Source: Pedobacter heparinus DSM 2366 (GTDB taxonomy: Bacteria > Bacteroidota > Bacteroidia > Sphingobacteriales > Sphingobacteriaceae). Taken from it: a stretch of DNA of 64,000 nucleotides. This document shows positions 36,860 through 45,483 of this stretch, piece after piece. Positions within the stretch are counted from its first letter, which is position 1. Each line of letters starts with the position of its first letter. The notes under the pieces were generated by a model, which was given only the letters and a program-made list of their open reading frames with translations, searched no databases and was not told the DNA's origin. Both the position numbers and the translations under genes were made by a program. The DNA is taken from positions 1,798,001-1,862,000 of the forward strand of contig NC_013061.1 of the NCBI RefSeq assembly GCF_000023825.1. The letters are read 5' to 3'.

Positions 36860-39334
36860 ATGGCTGCTGAACTGCTGGAATTCAGTGAAAGGGAAACCTT
36901 GTTTGTAGAGGTGATTCTGCCTCTGTCGCTGGCTAAAAACTATCTGTATCGTGTGCCATTCGACTTGAACAGTGAAGTGGCCATTGGCAAAAGGGTGGTG
37001 GTGCAGTTTGGAAAGAACAAGATTTATACCGCCTTAATTAAAACCATTAGCCAAACCGCCCCCAGGCTTTATCAGGCCAAATACATTATTGATGTGGTAG
37101 ATGAGCAACCTGTGATTACCACTTTACAATTGCAGCTGTGGGACTGGATGACAGGTTATTACCTTTGCAATGAAGGGGATGTAATGTCGGCCGCTCTTCC
37201 AACCGGATTAAAACTGGCAAGTGAAACCATTATTGTGCTGAAAGAAGAGGCGTTGCAGGAAAAGGTTTTAACAGAAAAGGAACGTATTCTGATGGATGCT
37301 TTGAATCATCAGAAAAGGCTTACTATAGCTGATGTTTCTGCTTTACTTGGGCAAAAAACAGTATATCCCATCATCAATACCCTGCTGGAAAAAGCATTGG
37401 TATATGTTGCTGAAGAAGTGGTAGAGAAATACAGACCATTGCTAAAATCTTTTGTGGCATTAAATGCTTTTTATAGGGAAGAAGAAAATTTAAAGCAGTT
37501 GTTTACCATTCTGGAACGTGCACCCAAACAACTGAATGCGCTGCTTACCTTTATCAAGTTGTCCCGACAGCAAAACTTGGTTTCAAAATCACAATTACTG
37601 GAAGAGAGCGATTGCGGACAGGCGGCTTTTAAAACACTGCTGGATAAGGAAATATTTACGGTCGAAAAAAGACCGGTGAGCCGCTTAAAAGATAATGATG
37701 AGGACTTTGTACTGAACTTTGAACTGAGTGCAGCTCAGCAACAGGCTTTGACCGGGATTGAAATGGAATTTGAGCGGAAAGATGTGGTATTGCTGCATGG
37801 CATTACTGCTTCCGGAAAAACCCAGATCTATATTAAACTGATTGAAAAGGCCATTGAGCAGGGCGGGCAGGTTTTGTTTTTATTACCCGAAATTGCTTTG
37901 ACCACTCAGATTGTTCAGCGCATACAGCGTTATTTTGGGGATGCTATTGGGGTTTATCATTCTAAATTTAACAACAATGAGCGGGTCGAGATCTGGAATA
38001 AAGTATTGAACGGGAAGTACCGGGTAGTACTTGGGGCCAGATCAGCAGTGTTTTTGCCTTTTAAAGAGCTGAAATTGATCGTGGTTGATGAGGAACATGA
38101 ATCCTCTTATAAGCAGCAGGAACCCTCGCCAAGGTACCAGGCCAGAGATGTGGCTGTTTACATGGCCCATTTGCACCAGGCTAAAACCGTACTGGGCTCG
38201 GCCACGCCATCCATAGAAAGCTATTACAATGCCATTAGCCAAAAATATGGTCTTGTTACTTTAAATGAACGCTTTGGTGGAGTAGAATTGCCTTTGCATG
38301 AAGTGGTGAGCATTTCGGAAGAAACGAAGAAAAAAAAGATGGTTTCTTATTTTTCCGGTAAACTGATTGAAGGGATTAGCCTTGCCCTGGAACAAAAAGA
38401 ACAGGTAATCCTGTTTCAGAACCGCAGAGGCTATGCAACTATACTGATCTGTGCCACTTGTGGTTATGCACCCAAATGTGTAAACTGTGATGTTTCTTTA
38501 ACCTACCATAAAACCAGCGGTAAATTGCACTGCCATTATTGCGGATATCATCAGAGCAGCATCAATATATGTCCGGCCTGTGGTTCTGTACACATAGAAC
38601 AGAAAGGCTTTGGCACTGAAAGGGTAGAGGAAGAACTGAGCCTGGTTTTCCCGGATGCTAAAATTGCCCGGCTGGATGTGGACAGCACACGTACCAGGAA
38701 TGGCCTGCAGCAGCTTATTTCAGATTTTCAGGAAAAGAAAACGGATATCCTTATTGGTACACAAATGGTGGCCAAAGGACTTGATTTTGATAATGTTACC
38801 CTGATCGGGGTAATCAATGCAGATACTTTACTGAATTATCCTGATTTCAGGGCCTTTGAACGGAGTTACCAGCTGCTCGCACAGGTAGCAGGCAGGGCAG
38901 GAAGAAGAGACAAGCAGGGAAAAGTAATTATCCAGGCTTATGACGATTCGCATCGCATCATCAGACAGGTGATGGAGAACCAGTATCTCGAAATGTACAA
39001 GGACGAACTGGCAGAGCGTCTGCAGTTTCATTATCCACCATTTACTAGGCTTATCTTTGTCAATATCAAACATAAAGATCAGGACCTGTTAAATATGGCT
39101 GCACAGCGTTTTGCAACGATACTAAGGGCGCAGTTAGGGCCAAGGGTTTTAGGGCCCGAGCAGCCTATGGTGGCCCGGATCAGGAATTACTACATTAAGC
39201 AGGTAATCATTAAAACTGATAAAGATACCTCTGTCCAGAAAGTTAAATCTGTATTAAAAAATACCATCCTCGACTTTCAGTCCGAAAAAGAATACCGTTC
39301 CGTAAACATCCAGGTAGACGTGGATCCCTACTAG
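36860..39334 (+). CDS. priA: primosomal protein N' (replication restart helicase)
   Basis: 824 residues. An N-terminal 3'-DNA-binding domain (about 10-110) is followed by a winged helix. The helicase core has Walker A HGITASGKTQIYI near 310, DEEH near 410 and LGSATPSIES near 440. The zinc-binding insertion has CATCGYAPKCVNCD, CHYCGY and CPACG near 530-575, and LLAQVAGRAGRRDKQG near 670 is motif VI. PriA reloads DnaB at stalled forks. It follows the DUF423 gene closely and precedes pcm. Confidence 0.97.
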   Translation: MAAELLEFSERETLFVEVILPLSLAKNYLYRVPFDLNSEVAIGKRVVVQFGKNKIYTALIKTISQTAPRLYQAKYIIDVVDEQPVITTLQLQLWDWMTGYYLCNEGDVMSAALPTGLKLASETIIVLKEEALQEKVLTEKERILMDALNHQKRLTIADVSALLGQKTVYPIINTLLEKALVYVAEEVVEKYRPLLKSFVALNAFYREEENLKQLFTILERAPKQLNALLTFIKLSRQQNLVSKSQLLEESDCGQAAFKTLLDKEIFTVEKRPVSRLKDNDEDFVLNFELSAAQQQALTGIEMEFERKDVVLLHGITASGKTQIYIKLIEKAIEQGGQVLFLLPEIALTTQIVQRIQRYFGDAIGVYHSKFNNNERVEIWNKVLNGKYRVVLGARSAVFLPFKELKLIVVDEEHESSYKQQEPSPRYQARDVAVYMAHLHQAKTVLGSATPSIESYYNAISQKYGLVTLNERFGGVELPLHEVVSISEETKKKKMVSYFSGKLIEGISLALEQKEQVILFQNRRGYATILICATCGYAPKCVNCDVSLTYHKTSGKLHCHYCGYHQSSINICPACGSVHIEQKGFGTERVEEELSLVFPDAKIARLDVDSTRTRNGLQQLISDFQEKKTDILIGTQMVAKGLDFDNVTLIGVINADTLLNYPDFRAFERSYQLLAQVAGRAGRRDKQGKVIIQAYDDSHRIIRQVMENQYLEMYKDELAERLQFHYPPFTRLIFVNIKHKDQDLLNMAAQRFATILRAQLGPRVLGPEQPMVARIRNYYIKQVIIKTDKDTSVQKVKSVLKNTILDFQSEKEYRSVNIQVDVDPY

Positions 39335-39395
39335 ATTTTATTGGGATTGATTCTGTGCCTATTAGGCTTTTTTAACCCGATTCAAGTTAAAAACA

Positions 39396-39427
39396 TTGAA
39401 TTATTAGCTTACAAAAAGCTATTTTTG
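39396..39427 (+). promoter_or_regulatory. pcm promoter overlapping a terminator-like hairpin
   Basis: TTG (39396-39398) and TATTTTTG (39420-39427) are 21 bases apart and fit the Bacteroidota consensus. The -7 ends 7 bases before the pcm ATG at 39435. The same bases form a hairpin TAGCTT/AAGCTA (39405-39410, 39416-39421) followed by five T, a plausible priA terminator. Confidence 0.45.
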
Positions 39428-39434
39428 AAATGAA

Positions 39435-40091
39435 ATGGCATATAAGTTTGTTGACAATTACAGAGAGCAGGGGGCGAGAAAAAGATTGGTGGCGCATTTG
39501 GAAGCGAGGGGCATTGCAGATAAAAAAGTGCTTAAAGCAATAGGCAAGGTGCCCCGGCATTTCTTTTTCGACGAAACCTTTTGGAACCAGGCGTACAAGG
39601 ATATTGCTTTCCCGATTGGTGATGGACAGACCATCTCACAGCCATATACCGTCGCTTACCAAAGCGAACTGCTGCACATAAAAAAAGGTGATAAAGTTCT
39701 GGAAATTGGAACAGGCTCGGGCTACCAGACCTGTATATTAATGGAACTTGGTGCCAACGTATATACCATAGAACGACAGGAAAGCATATACCGGCACACC
39801 ATCAGGGTACTGCCTGGCATGGGATACAATGCGCATTTCTTTTTTGGCGATGGTTCTAAAGGTATTGCAGCGCATGCACCTTATGATAAGATCATAGTAA
39901 CAGCTGGGGCACCTTTTGTACCTGAAATTTTGCTAAAACAGCTTAGGATAGGCGGTATACTGGTAATTCCGGTAGGGGATGAACATTCGCAAAAAATGGT
40001 AACGGTAATCAGGGTAAACGAAACAGATTTCGAAAGGATAGAACTCGATACCTTCAGGTTTGTACCATTGGTAGGCGATCAGGCCTGGTAA
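39435..40091 (+). CDS. pcm: protein-L-isoaspartate O-methyltransferase
   Basis: 218 residues. It shows KVPRHFFFDETFWNQAYKD near 38-56, the substrate loop FPIGDGQTISQPYTVAYQ near 60-77 and SAM motif I VLEIGTGSGYQTCILMELGA near 90-109, then LVIPVG near 176. The enzyme methylates isoaspartyl residues in damaged proteins and starts their repair. A near-leaderless promoter is proposed just upstream. It converges with smpB. Confidence 0.96.
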   Translation: MAYKFVDNYREQGARKRLVAHLEARGIADKKVLKAIGKVPRHFFFDETFWNQAYKDIAFPIGDGQTISQPYTVAYQSELLHIKKGDKVLEIGTGSGYQTCILMELGANVYTIERQESIYRHTIRVLPGMGYNAHFFFGDGSKGIAAHAPYDKIIVTAGAPFVPEILLKQLRIGGILVIPVGDEHSQKMVTVIRVNETDFERIELDTFRFVPLVGDQAW

Positions 40092-40108
40092 ACTTATATT
40101 TCGTTGTT

Positions 40109-40558
40109 TTAAACTTTCATGGCACGGTCCATTTCCCGTTTGGACTCCCTGTCCTTAATGCTATCCCTTTTGTCAAATTCCTTTTTACCCTGTGCCAGCG
40201 CAATCTCTATTTTCGCAAAACCCCTTTCGTTGGTAAATATCCGTAAAGGAACAATGGTATAACCTTTTTCCTCACTTTTTACCTTTAGCTTTTTCAGTTC
40301 TTTTTTATGGAGCAGAAGGGCGCGGTCGCGCTTAATTTCATGATGATGAAATGAGCTGTGGCTATATTCTGAAATGTGGAGGTTACGTACATAGAGTATG
40401 TTGCCAATGAACATGCAGAAGGCATCGGTCATATTGGCCTTACCTTGTCTGATGGCTTTTATTTCAGTACCCAAAAGGGCTAACCCGGCATTATATTTAT
40501 CAATAATGTGGTAATCAAAATACGCTCTTTTGTTCTTTATCTGGATATCGTTCTTCAT
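40109..40558 (-). CDS. smpB: SsrA-binding protein
   Basis: 149 residues with the SmpB core NKRAYFDYHIIDKYNAGLALLGTEIKAIRQGKANM, LHISEYSHS and the basic C-terminal tail (KKEFDKRDSIKDRESKREM) that enters the ribosomal decoding site. SmpB brings tmRNA to stalled ribosomes. It stands 23 bases downstream of the MntH-UspA stop region in transcription order reversed, that is, the MntH-UspA gene ends just upstream of its ATG, so a weak read-through is possible. Confidence 0.97.
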   Translation of the reverse strand: MKNDIQIKNKRAYFDYHIIDKYNAGLALLGTEIKAIRQGKANMTDAFCMFIGNILYVRNLHISEYSHSSFHHHEIKRDRALLLHKKELKKLKVKSEEKGYTIVPLRIFTNERGFAKIEIALAQGKKEFDKRDSIKDRESKREMDRAMKV

Positions 40559-40581
40559 AACGGCCTGCTAATATCCGAATT

Positions 40582-42465
40582 TTATCTTACAATGAGCACA
40601 GGTATGGATACTTTATGGCGAACAGAATTGACAGTTGTTCCCAATATGAGGTCCTTTAATCCCTTATGTCCGTGTGCCCCCATTACCAGCAGTTCAAGCT
40701 TGTTTTCATTACTGATCCTGACGATGGCTTTTACGGTGCCGCCATAGCCTATATGCGGACTGGCCTGATAGCCCAGTTCGGCCAGGTTACTGCAGTATTT
40801 TTGCAGGTTTTCGGTATCACTCTGGGTCTCATAATCGAGTGCCGTATCACCGTAATACCTTGCTGCAGCAGTTTCAACTACATGGATCAGGTAATATTGG
40901 GCCTGTTTACCACCCTGAATTAGCGCATGGCGAATGGTGTTGCGGTCATTCTTAGAAAAATCAACCGTAATCCCTATCCGCCTGTAATCAATCTTTTCTA
41001 CCGGTTCAATGTTAAGGGCGTGGCCATGAGGAACATTGTTGTTTTCCCGCCGGATGCGGCTCAGGATAGGATATATAAAAACATAGAGCAACAGCAGGCC
41101 AATTAACAGGCTGGCAGGAACTACCAGTACATATATGTACCATTCGCCACTTGCACCCCATGTTTTTATTTCTTCTATAACGAGTTTAACATTTAAGCTT
41201 ACAATGATAAGCGAGCTGGTCCAGGCCAGTATTTTTACCCATAACTTTATGGCAAAGCCTTTCATTGTTTTTTTATCAGAAGTAAGGTGAATTAAAGGGA
41301 TTACAGCGAAGCCGAGCTGCAGGCTCAATACTACCTGGCTCAGGATCAGTAAGCCGCCCAATGCATCATCTCCATACCAGAGTATAGTAAAAAAAGCAGG
41401 GATAATAGCCAGCAAACGTGTAATTAAGCGACGTAACCAGGGCTGTATACGGAGTTTAAGATGCCCCTCCATCACAATCTGTCCGGCTAGTGTTCCGGTT
41501 ACTGTTGAGCTCTGTCCGGCAGCAATCAGCGCAATAGCAAAAAGGGCAGGGGCCACATTGCCAAATATATTTTGAAGCAGTTTGTAGGCATCCTGTATTT
41601 CGGCCACTTCATGCAGCCCGTTTTTGTAAAAAGCTGCAGCTGCAAGAATAAGGATAGCGGCGTTGACGAAAAATGCCAGGTTTAAAGCTACGGCAGTATC
41701 TATGAAATTAAATTTTATGGCTTCTTGGATGCCCTTTTCATCTCTTTGGAATTTGCGGGTCTGTACCAGCGAAGAGTGCAGGTACAGGTTATGAGGCATT
41801 ACAGTGGCACCAATAATACCTATGGCAATATATAAAGCTTCCCCACCTAGTATAGAGGGTTCAAAACCTTTCGCTATTTCTATTATTGAAGGCTCTACAA
41901 TGAACATTTCAATTAAAAAGGAAACACCAACAATGAATACCATAGAAACAATGAAGGCTTCCATTTTTCGCATGCCCTTGTTAAGGAGAAAGAGGAGCAG
42001 CACGGTATCGAAGATGGTGATGCTGATGCCCCAGATGAGGGGCAGGCCAAATAATAGGTTTAAGCCAATGGCCATCCCTATAATTTCGGCCAGGTCGCAG
42101 GCTACTATAGCTGTTTGGGCTAAACCAAACAAAGGAATGTTAACCCATTTTGGATATGCATTTCTGGAAGCCTGGGCAAGATCAAGACCTCTTACAATAC
42201 CCAGACGGGCACTGAGCGATTGCAGCAATAAAGCAATAAGGTTAGACATGAGCAGCACCCAGATAAGCTGGTAACCAAATTTACTGCCGCCTGCAAGGTC
42301 TGTTGCCCAGTTGCCCGGATCCATATAACCCACACTAACCAGGTAGGCTGGGCCAATAAAAGACAATATACGCTTCCATCCAGTGCGTTTGCTGGTATCT
42401 ACACTTTGATGTACTTCACTTAAGGATTGGGGATCTCTGTGTTCGGTGTGCTTAAGGTTCTTCAT
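40582..42465 (-). CDS. Nramp-family Mn/Fe transporter fused to a C-terminal UspA domain
   Basis: 627 residues. The first about 460 form an Nramp transporter with canonical sites: GYMDPGNWATDLAGG (residues 47-61, DPGN in helix 1) and ATVMPHNLYLHSSLV near 220 (MPHN in helix 6). About eleven helices are seen. The last 140 residues are a universal-stress-protein domain with RIGITVDFSKNDRNTIRHAL and the nucleotide loop GAHGHKGLKDLILGTTVNSV. MntH-type proteins import Mn2+ or Fe2+ with protons; the UspA domain may sense adenine nucleotides. One base separates it from the DtxR-type regulator, which is transcribed first. Confidence 0.93.
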   Translation of the reverse strand: MKNLKHTEHRDPQSLSEVHQSVDTSKRTGWKRILSFIGPAYLVSVGYMDPGNWATDLAGGSKFGYQLIWVLLMSNLIALLLQSLSARLGIVRGLDLAQASRNAYPKWVNIPLFGLAQTAIVACDLAEIIGMAIGLNLLFGLPLIWGISITIFDTVLLLFLLNKGMRKMEAFIVSMVFIVGVSFLIEMFIVEPSIIEIAKGFEPSILGGEALYIAIGIIGATVMPHNLYLHSSLVQTRKFQRDEKGIQEAIKFNFIDTAVALNLAFFVNAAILILAAAAFYKNGLHEVAEIQDAYKLLQNIFGNVAPALFAIALIAAGQSSTVTGTLAGQIVMEGHLKLRIQPWLRRLITRLLAIIPAFFTILWYGDDALGGLLILSQVVLSLQLGFAVIPLIHLTSDKKTMKGFAIKLWVKILAWTSSLIIVSLNVKLVIEEIKTWGASGEWYIYVLVVPASLLIGLLLLYVFIYPILSRIRRENNNVPHGHALNIEPVEKIDYRRIGITVDFSKNDRNTIRHALIQGGKQAQYYLIHVVETAAARYYGDTALDYETQSDTENLQKYCSNLAELGYQASPHIGYGGTVKAIVRISNENKLELLVMGAHGHKGLKDLILGTTVNSVRHKVSIPVLIVR

Positions 42466-42466
42466 G

Positions 42467-43120
42467 TTACAGTTTGATGAGAATATGTTTGGCCACCTCC
42501 CGGCTTACACTGAGGTTTTTTCGCTCCAGTGTCAGTTCTATAGAGCCGTCAAAATCATTGATCTCGGTTATTTTAACTGCTTTTCCCAGGGTTAAACCAG
42601 ATTTTTCAAGGTGTTTTAAAAATGCCGAGGAATGTTCGCTGACGCCCATAATCAGTCCTTCATCCCCCCGTTTAAGTTTATTTAGTTTAACAAATGCAAC
42701 TGCATCAAACTTCCCGCTTTTATCCGGGATGGGATCACCATGCGGATCGCTTTTTGGGAAGGCTAGAAATTCATCCAGGCGCTCAATAAGCTCTGCTGAA
42801 TTGATGTGTTCCAGCTCTTCTGCAATATCATGTACTTCATCCCACCTGAAATTTAGCTTCTCTACCAGGAAAACTTCCCATAACCGGTGCTTGCGGACAA
42901 TGTTTATGGCAGCTGATTTGCCAGTAGGTGTAAGCTTAACACCCTGGTACTTTTTATAGTCTACCAATTCTTTATCAGCCAGTTTTTTGATCATGTCCGT
43001 AACAGACGCGGCTTTGGTCTGCATTTTTTCTGCAATGGCATTGGTCTGTACTGTTCCATCGTGGTTTTGAGACAGATGATATATGATTTTCAGGTAGTTC
43101 TCTTCGGTAAAGGATTGCAT
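42467..43120 (-). CDS. DtxR/MntR-family metal-dependent regulator
   Basis: 217 residues from ATG 43120. An ATG 30 bases upstream would place the start inside the operator, so the inner one is preferred. An N-terminal winged helix (TEENYLKIIYHLSQNH, then VQTNAIAEKMQTKAASVTDMIKKLADKELVDY) is followed by the dimerisation and metal-binding domain (HRLWEVFLVEKL, WDEVHDIAEELEHI with the His/Glu ligands, and DPHGDPIPD) and a C-terminal SH3/FeoA-like part. With Mn2+ or Fe2+ bound it should repress its own operon with the MntH-UspA gene, one base downstream. Confidence 0.93.
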   Translation of the reverse strand: MQSFTEENYLKIIYHLSQNHDGTVQTNAIAEKMQTKAASVTDMIKKLADKELVDYKKYQGVKLTPTGKSAAINIVRKHRLWEVFLVEKLNFRWDEVHDIAEELEHINSAELIERLDEFLAFPKSDPHGDPIPDKSGKFDAVAFVKLNKLKRGDEGLIMGVSEHSSAFLKHLEKSGLTLGKAVKITEINDFDGSIELTLERKNLSVSREVAKHILIKL

Positions 43121-43125
43121 TTTTG

Positions 43126-43157
43126 TTTGCCTAACTAAATATTTAGACAAATCTAAA
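43126..43157 (-). promoter_or_regulatory. DtxR/MntR-type operator over the promoter of the regulator-MntH operon
   Basis: TTTAGA (43142-43147) and TCTAAA (43152-43157) form a perfect inverted repeat around CAAA, close to the DtxR-class form TTTAGRnnnnYCTAAA. Next to it is the perfect palindrome CTAAATATTTAG (43135-43146), and outer arms TTTGCCTAA/TTAGACAAA match at 8 of 9. On the minus strand the -7 element TAGATTTG (43155-43148) lies inside the repeat, so a bound repressor would block polymerase. Confidence 0.65.
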
Positions 43158-43207
43158 AAAATTAGAAGAAATAAACTATAAATTATTTGTTTTTTTTTAG
43201 AATAAAA

Positions 43208-43240
43208 TTTGGTGGGTAATGTATTCTTATTCTATATTTG
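43208..43240 (+). promoter_or_regulatory. promoter of the Lrp-family gene (TTTG-N21-TATATTTG)
   Basis: TTTG (43208-43211) and TATATTTG (43233-43240) are 21 bases apart. The -7 element lies inside the apparent 5' extension of the reading frame at 43219, which supports the start at 43258. Confidence 0.65.
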
Positions 43241-43257
43241 GGCATAATTTAAAAATA

Positions 43258-43728
43258 ATGGCGACAGAACTAGATAAAACGGATTTTAAAATTCTTAAAT
43301 TATTACAGGAAAATGGAAGGATGACAAATTTACTATTGTCTCAGGAGATCGGACTTTCTCCTGCACCTACATTAGAACGTGTAAGAAAGCTTGAAGTATC
43401 TGGTTTTATTAAAAGCTACCATGCCCTGGTTGATGAAGAAAAGCTGGGTTTGGGTATAAAAACCTTTATACAGGTACAGCTCGATTTTCATAAGAACAAT
43501 ACCATCCAGATTTTCCTGGATGAAGTGAACCAGATCAAAGAGATTACAGAATGCCACCACGTTACGGGACAGGCTGATTTTCTTTTAAAGGTATATGTCA
43601 ATGATATTAAAGCTTATGAGCGCCTGATCATGGATAAGATCAGCAAAATCTCAGTAGTAAAAACTTTTCAAACGATGATGATCATGTCTACCACCAAGAA
43701 AGAACCCATTGTTCCTTTGGAATATTAA
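43258..43728 (+). CDS. Lrp/AsnC-family transcriptional regulator
   Basis: 156 residues from ATG 43258; an upstream ATG at 43219 is excluded by the promoter. The N-terminal helix-turn-helix reads LDKTDFKILKLLQENGRMTNLLLSQEIGLSPAPTLERVRKLE, followed by the linker GFIKSYHALVD and the RAM effector domain (ITECHHVTGQADFLLKVYV). Lrp proteins bind DNA as octamers and respond to amino acids. It is divergent from the DtxR-type operon across about 100 bases. Confidence 0.95.
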   Translation: MATELDKTDFKILKLLQENGRMTNLLLSQEIGLSPAPTLERVRKLEVSGFIKSYHALVDEEKLGLGIKTFIQVQLDFHKNNTIQIFLDEVNQIKEITECHHVTGQADFLLKVYVNDIKAYERLIMDKISKISVVKTFQTMMIMSTTKKEPIVPLEY

Positions 43729-43746
43729 GACTAGGATTTTAAACGG

Positions 43747-43785
43747 AAAAAGGGTAAAAGGCATCGGGTCTTTTACCCTTTTTCT
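43747..43785. terminator. bidirectional terminator between Lrp and ung
   Basis: AAAAAGGGTAAAAG (43747-43760) pairs with CTTTTACCCTTTTT (43770-43783) around a 9-base loop, with A and T runs on the two sides, serving both converging genes. Confidence 0.88.
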
Positions 43786-43787
43786 TC

Positions 43788-44465
43788 TTAAGTGATTTGC
43801 CAGTTAATGGGGCTTTGCCCCTGTTCAATAAGTTTAGCATTGGCCCTGGAAAAAGGTTTGCTATCTAAAAAACCGTTATAGGCCGAGAAGGGCGAGGGGT
43901 GTGCTGCGGCAATGATGGTATGTTTTTTCTGATCAATCAATACAGCTTTATTTTGTGCATATCTGCCCCATAAAAGGAAAACCAGGCCTGTCCTTTTTTC
44001 AGACAACTCACTGATGATCTTATCAGTAAAAATTTCCCAGCCCTTTCCCTGGTGTGAACCTGCTTCATGGGCCCTTACAGTTAAAGTTGCGTTTAAGAGT
44101 AAAACACCTTCATCAGCCCATTGGGTTAGGTTACCGTGATTGGGAATGCTGAAACCAGGAATATCGGCAGACAGTTCCTTATAAATATTTTTCAGGGAGG
44201 GGGGGACGGTAATCCCTTTCTGCACAGAAAAAGACAAACCATGGGCCTGGCCGGTCCCATGATAGGGATCTTGACCCAGAATAACTACTTTTACCTTATC
44301 AAAAGGGGTGTGGTTAAGGGCATTAAATATATCAGCACCCTTAGGGTATACCTTATATCCCTTTTGTTTTTCTTCCAGTAAAAAAGCTTTAAGCGATTTC
44401 ATATAGGGTTTTTCGAACTCATCTTTAAGTACTTTTAACCAGCTTTCTTCTATTGCTACAGACAT
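43788..44465 (-). CDS. ung: uracil-DNA glycosylase
   Basis: 225 residues from ATG 44465; a longer frame upstream adds 40 residues not found in the family. The catalytic loop is VILGQDPYHGTGQAHGLSFSV near 60-80 (general base Asp in GQDPYHG), then the GVLLLNATLTV strand near 118 and AAHPSPFSAYNGFL near 185, which holds the catalytic His. The enzyme removes uracil from DNA in base excision repair. Confidence 0.97.
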   Translation of the reverse strand: MSVAIEESWLKVLKDEFEKPYMKSLKAFLLEEKQKGYKVYPKGADIFNALNHTPFDKVKVVILGQDPYHGTGQAHGLSFSVQKGITVPPSLKNIYKELSADIPGFSIPNHGNLTQWADEGVLLLNATLTVRAHEAGSHQGKGWEIFTDKIISELSEKRTGLVFLLWGRYAQNKAVLIDQKKHTIIAAAHPSPFSAYNGFLDSKPFSRANAKLIEQGQSPINWQIT

Positions 44466-44613
44466 CTGTTTTTTGAGGTTTATACAAAACCAGCCTTTAC
44501 TTTTTTTGTGCTGGCCATGAATTGAACTGTCGATTCTTTTTTTGTTGAAATTATAAATTAAATCTAATTTTTGGTATTTAAACACGATATTTGCAAAAAA
44601 AATATAATAGAAT

Positions 44614-45153
44614 ATGCCAAATGTAGTTCGTCTTATTTTAAGTTTTGCAGTGCTGGGAGGTTCGATAACCCTTATGGTCTTTGGTTTCTGGGGATGGGGG
44701 ATTTTGGCCCTTTTTATAAGTATACTGATTATCGTTACCTATTTCTTTAACGAGAATATGTTATTGGCCCAATGGTTCTTAAGAAAGGACAACATGGCCA
44801 AAGCAGAGGTTTACCTGAAAAAGATCACCAATTATGAAAAACAGCTGATCAGGGTGCAACATGGTTATTATAACCTGTTGGTAGGTTTAATTGAATCAAG
44901 AAAGGCGCCTATGCAGTCAGAAAAATATTTTAAAAAATCACTTTCTTTAGGAATGCACATGGATCATAATATTGCCCTGGCCAAATTGAGCCTTGCAGGA
45001 ATAGCCATGGCCAAACGGAACAAACGCGAAGCGCAAATGTATCTGACTGAAGCAAAGAAAGCAGATAAGAACAAATTGCTGGCCGATCAGATCAAACAAA
45101 TGAAAGACCAACTGGGAATGCTGGATAAACAACAGCAGGTAAGATACAGATAA
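44614..45153 (+). CDS. small membrane protein with TPR-like tail
   Basis: 179 residues. Two hydrophobic helices (about 6-24 and 25-44) are followed by a helical part with TPR-like signatures: AKAEVYLKKITNYEKQLIRVQHGYYNLLVGLIESRKAPMQ and a second unit around AALAKLSLAGIAMAKRNKREAQMYL-like sequence near 120-150. It probably forms a membrane-attached scaffold facing the cytoplasm. No specific function is known to me. It has its own terminator. Confidence 0.75.
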   Translation: MPNVVRLILSFAVLGGSITLMVFGFWGWGILALFISILIIVTYFFNENMLLAQWFLRKDNMAKAEVYLKKITNYEKQLIRVQHGYYNLLVGLIESRKAPMQSEKYFKKSLSLGMHMDHNIALAKLSLAGIAMAKRNKREAQMYLTEAKKADKNKLLADQIKQMKDQLGMLDKQQQVRYR

Positions 45154-45156
45154 GCC

Positions 45157-45186
45157 AAAGCCACATGAAAATGTGGCTTTTTTATT
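45157..45186 (+). terminator. rho-independent terminator
   Basis: AAAGCCACAT (45157-45166) pairs with ATGTGGCTTT (45171-45180), tetraloop GAAA, followed by T residues. It overlaps the 3' end of the convergent small gene. Confidence 0.9.
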
Positions 45187-45409
45187 TTTCGCTTAACCTG
45201 TCGAAATTTTCGTGTGCTTCTGCGTATGAAGTCCTGCTGATGATGTCATCTTCCAAGTAATCTTTGCTTTTGCTGAAGAACAATTGTTCCGACTGTATTC
45301 TGGTGATGAGCTGACGGATGAGTGTCAGGTCAAAGGCTTCTTTGCTCAGTTTTATACAGTATTCTTTTTCGGTAATTTCCAGACTTGAACTGTTCATAAT
45401 CATTGTCAT
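45182..45409 (-). CDS. small soluble protein of unknown function
   Basis: Up to 75 residues; ATGs at 45409, 45403 and 45397 are all possible. The sequence has a strand-helix pattern (LEITEKEYCIKLSKEAFDLTLIRQLITRIQSEQL) and an acidic, polar end (KDYLEDDIISRTSYAEAHENFDRLSEK). I recognise no family. It could be a short antitoxin-like or housekeeping protein, but no partner gene lies beside it. It lies upstream of lysS on the same minus strand only in map order; lysS has its own terminator between. Confidence 0.6.
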   Translation of the reverse strand: MTMIMNSSSLEITEKEYCIKLSKEAFDLTLIRQLITRIQSEQLFFSKSKDYLEDDIISRTSYAEAHENFDRLSEK

Positions 45410-45430
45410 TTAAATATGTATAAAAATAAA

Positions 45431-45463
45431 AAAGGCCTGCCACAATTTTTGTAGCAGGCCTTT
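45431..45463 (-). terminator. lysS terminator
   Basis: AAAGGCCTGC (45431-45440) pairs with GCAGGCCTTT (45454-45463). Read on the minus strand the stem is followed by a T run, so it ends lysS. Confidence 0.88.
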
Positions 45464-45483
45464 AAGCTTTTGTTACCTTTATG

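Noticed and set aside
43219..43257. Earlier start for the Lrp-family gene
   Set aside because: The TATATTTG promoter element lies within this stretch, so transcription probably starts after it; the family N-terminus fits ATG 43258.
44466..44585. 40-residue N-terminal extension of uracil-DNA glycosylase
   Set aside because: It is basic, non-conserved and outside the usual family length. ATG 44465 gives the normal 225 residues.
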